A stretch of DNA of 64,000 nt from Oxalobacteraceae bacterium OTU3CAMAD1 (GTDB taxonomy: Bacteria > Pseudomonadota > Gammaproteobacteria > Burkholderiales > Burkholderiaceae_D): contig CP099650.1 of the NCBI GenBank assembly GCA_024123915.1, positions 558,001 through 622,000 on the forward strand, written 5' to 3'. Shown here piece by piece: positions 63,216 through 64,000 of the stretch. The position numbers and the translations under genes are program-made. Every line of letters starts with the position of its first letter. Within the stretch, counting starts at the first letter, position 1. Below the pieces are notes generated by a model. It saw only the letters and a list, made by a program, of their open reading frames with translations, did no database searches and was not told where the DNA came from.

Positions 63216-63985
63216 TTACTGCCGCGAGGGCAGCGCATATCGCGCGAGGATGCGCGAGTAGCTCTGGTCCTTGCGCATCTCGATCAGCGCGCGGTTAAAG
63301 GCGTCGCGCAGGTCGCGGTCGCGGAAGCCGACCTTGAAGCCGGTGGTCGCGTCGAAAATGGCGTGGTAGTCGAGCGCTACCCGCGTGTTGAACTGGCGCC
63401 GAACTGCTTGCGGTACCACTCGAAGACTTGTTTGTCGACGACGATCACGTCGACCCGGCCGAACCAGAACATCTTGTTTTGGGCTTGCTGGTTGGAGGGC
63501 TGGAAGTAGTTGCTGGGGAAGCGGCCATCGGCGCCCGGCCGGTAGCGCGCTTCGAAGGCGGGACCCAGGTCGCGCCAGCCGTTTTGCCAGATGGCGAAGG
63601 TGTAGCGGTCCAGATCGGCAATCGTCTTGAGCACGATGTGGCGGTCCCGCCGCGAAATGGCGACGTTGTGGAAAGTGACGAACTCGTCGGAGAAATACAC
63701 GCCGCGTCCATCACTGCCGCGCACGCTCACGGCCAGGTCGACGCCGTCGCCCTCCCTGAACGGCAGCAGCCGCACATTGGGCGTCTCGCGAAAAATGACG
63801 TGGCGTCCGGCGCGCCGCAGCGCTTCGGTAACCACGTCCGCCTCGATTCCGCCGGCCTTGCCTTGCGCGTCGCGGAACGAGAACGGCGGCCGGTTGCCTT
63901 GGTAGACCGCCACGAGCTCGTCCGAGCTCGCGAGGGCGGTCAAGCTCACGAAGGCCAGGGTGCACAGTGCTGCCAGTCTTTTCAT
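63216..63985 (-). pseudogene. Family-3 extracellular solute-binding protein, frameshifted
   Basis: The N-terminal ~190 residues (63985 down to ~63400) carry a signal peptide and LVAVYQGNRPPFSFRDAQGKAGGIEADVVTEALRRAGR, the start of the amino-acid-type binding fold. The frame then runs into a stop (63377). The remaining ~60 residues (ATTGFKVGFRDRDLRDAFNRALIEMRKDQSYSRILARYALP) continue in another frame to 63216. One shift at about 63385-63415 accounts for both parts. It may be a real mutation or a sequencing error. Confidence 0.8.
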
Positions 63986-64000
63986 AATCCGCCAAGTGTT

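Overview
The window is high-GC DNA with the gene repertoire of a Burkholderiales betaproteobacterium, most likely an Oxalobacteraceae member of the Massilia/Duganella type. This rests on tandem M13 peptidases, DUF4148 proteins, a DctB/DctD pair and short intergenic palindromes; it is inferred from gene content only. No contig-wide replicon feature (origin, rRNA) is present.

Region 1 (1-27,700) looks like ordinary chromosome. It holds a truncated prolyl aminopeptidase, a DUF2721 protein, fadH, a Kef/YbaL-type antiporter, an AhpD-like protein, a MocR-type regulator divergent from a GNAT/azoreductase pair, a FabH-like synthase, an AraC regulator, a CtpA-type protease, two tandem M13 metallopeptidases and a LivK-like binding protein. 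It ends with an ABC uptake operon followed by a DctB/DctD-type two-component system. A near-consensus sigma-54 promoter lies in front of the ABC operon, which fits the sigma-54 activator encoded downstream. Two families of short palindromic repeats are scattered between these genes.

Region 2 (27,886-56,623) is a genomic island inserted in the 3' half of a tRNA-Arg(CCG) gene. A perfect 49-bp direct repeat of the tRNA 3' half marks its ends, 28,661 bp apart. Just inside each end lies the same 17-bp putative integrase arm site, and a truncated integrase sits beside the right end. The cargo has two parts. Part A (28.8-37.5 kb) is an unrecognised catabolic-looking set: a YtcJ-like amidohydrolase, a chemoreceptor, a GlxA-type regulator, an aldehyde dehydrogenase, a fusion of a small domain with a haloalkane-dehalogenase-like hydrolase, a DJ-1/PfpI protein and a phenol-pathway-type outer-membrane protein. 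Part B (37.7-55.8 kb) is a full indole-3-acetic acid (auxin) catabolic set. iacA, B, E, G, C, D, F, H and I convert indole-3-acetate to catechol; catB, C, A and an enol-lactonase take catechol to beta-ketoadipate. An MFS transporter and a porin complete it. Its regulators are a LysR protein, a FixJ-type response regulator, a PAS histidine kinase and a CatR-like LysR protein. Candidate operators are visible: a motif shared by the iacG and iacA promoters, and an ATAC-N7-GTAT box before catB.

Region 3 (56.6-64.0 kb) returns to non-island genes: a GGDEF-EAL protein in an apparent operon with a sugar-type periplasmic binding protein but no permease, an aromatic FAD monooxygenase, two tandem DUF4148 proteins with duplicated leaders, and a frameshifted family-3 binding protein.

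The leads most worth following are the mobile auxin-degradation island with its two-regulator wiring, the uncharacterised part A, and the GGDEF-EAL/binding-protein pair, which resembles the MbaA/NspS arrangement.
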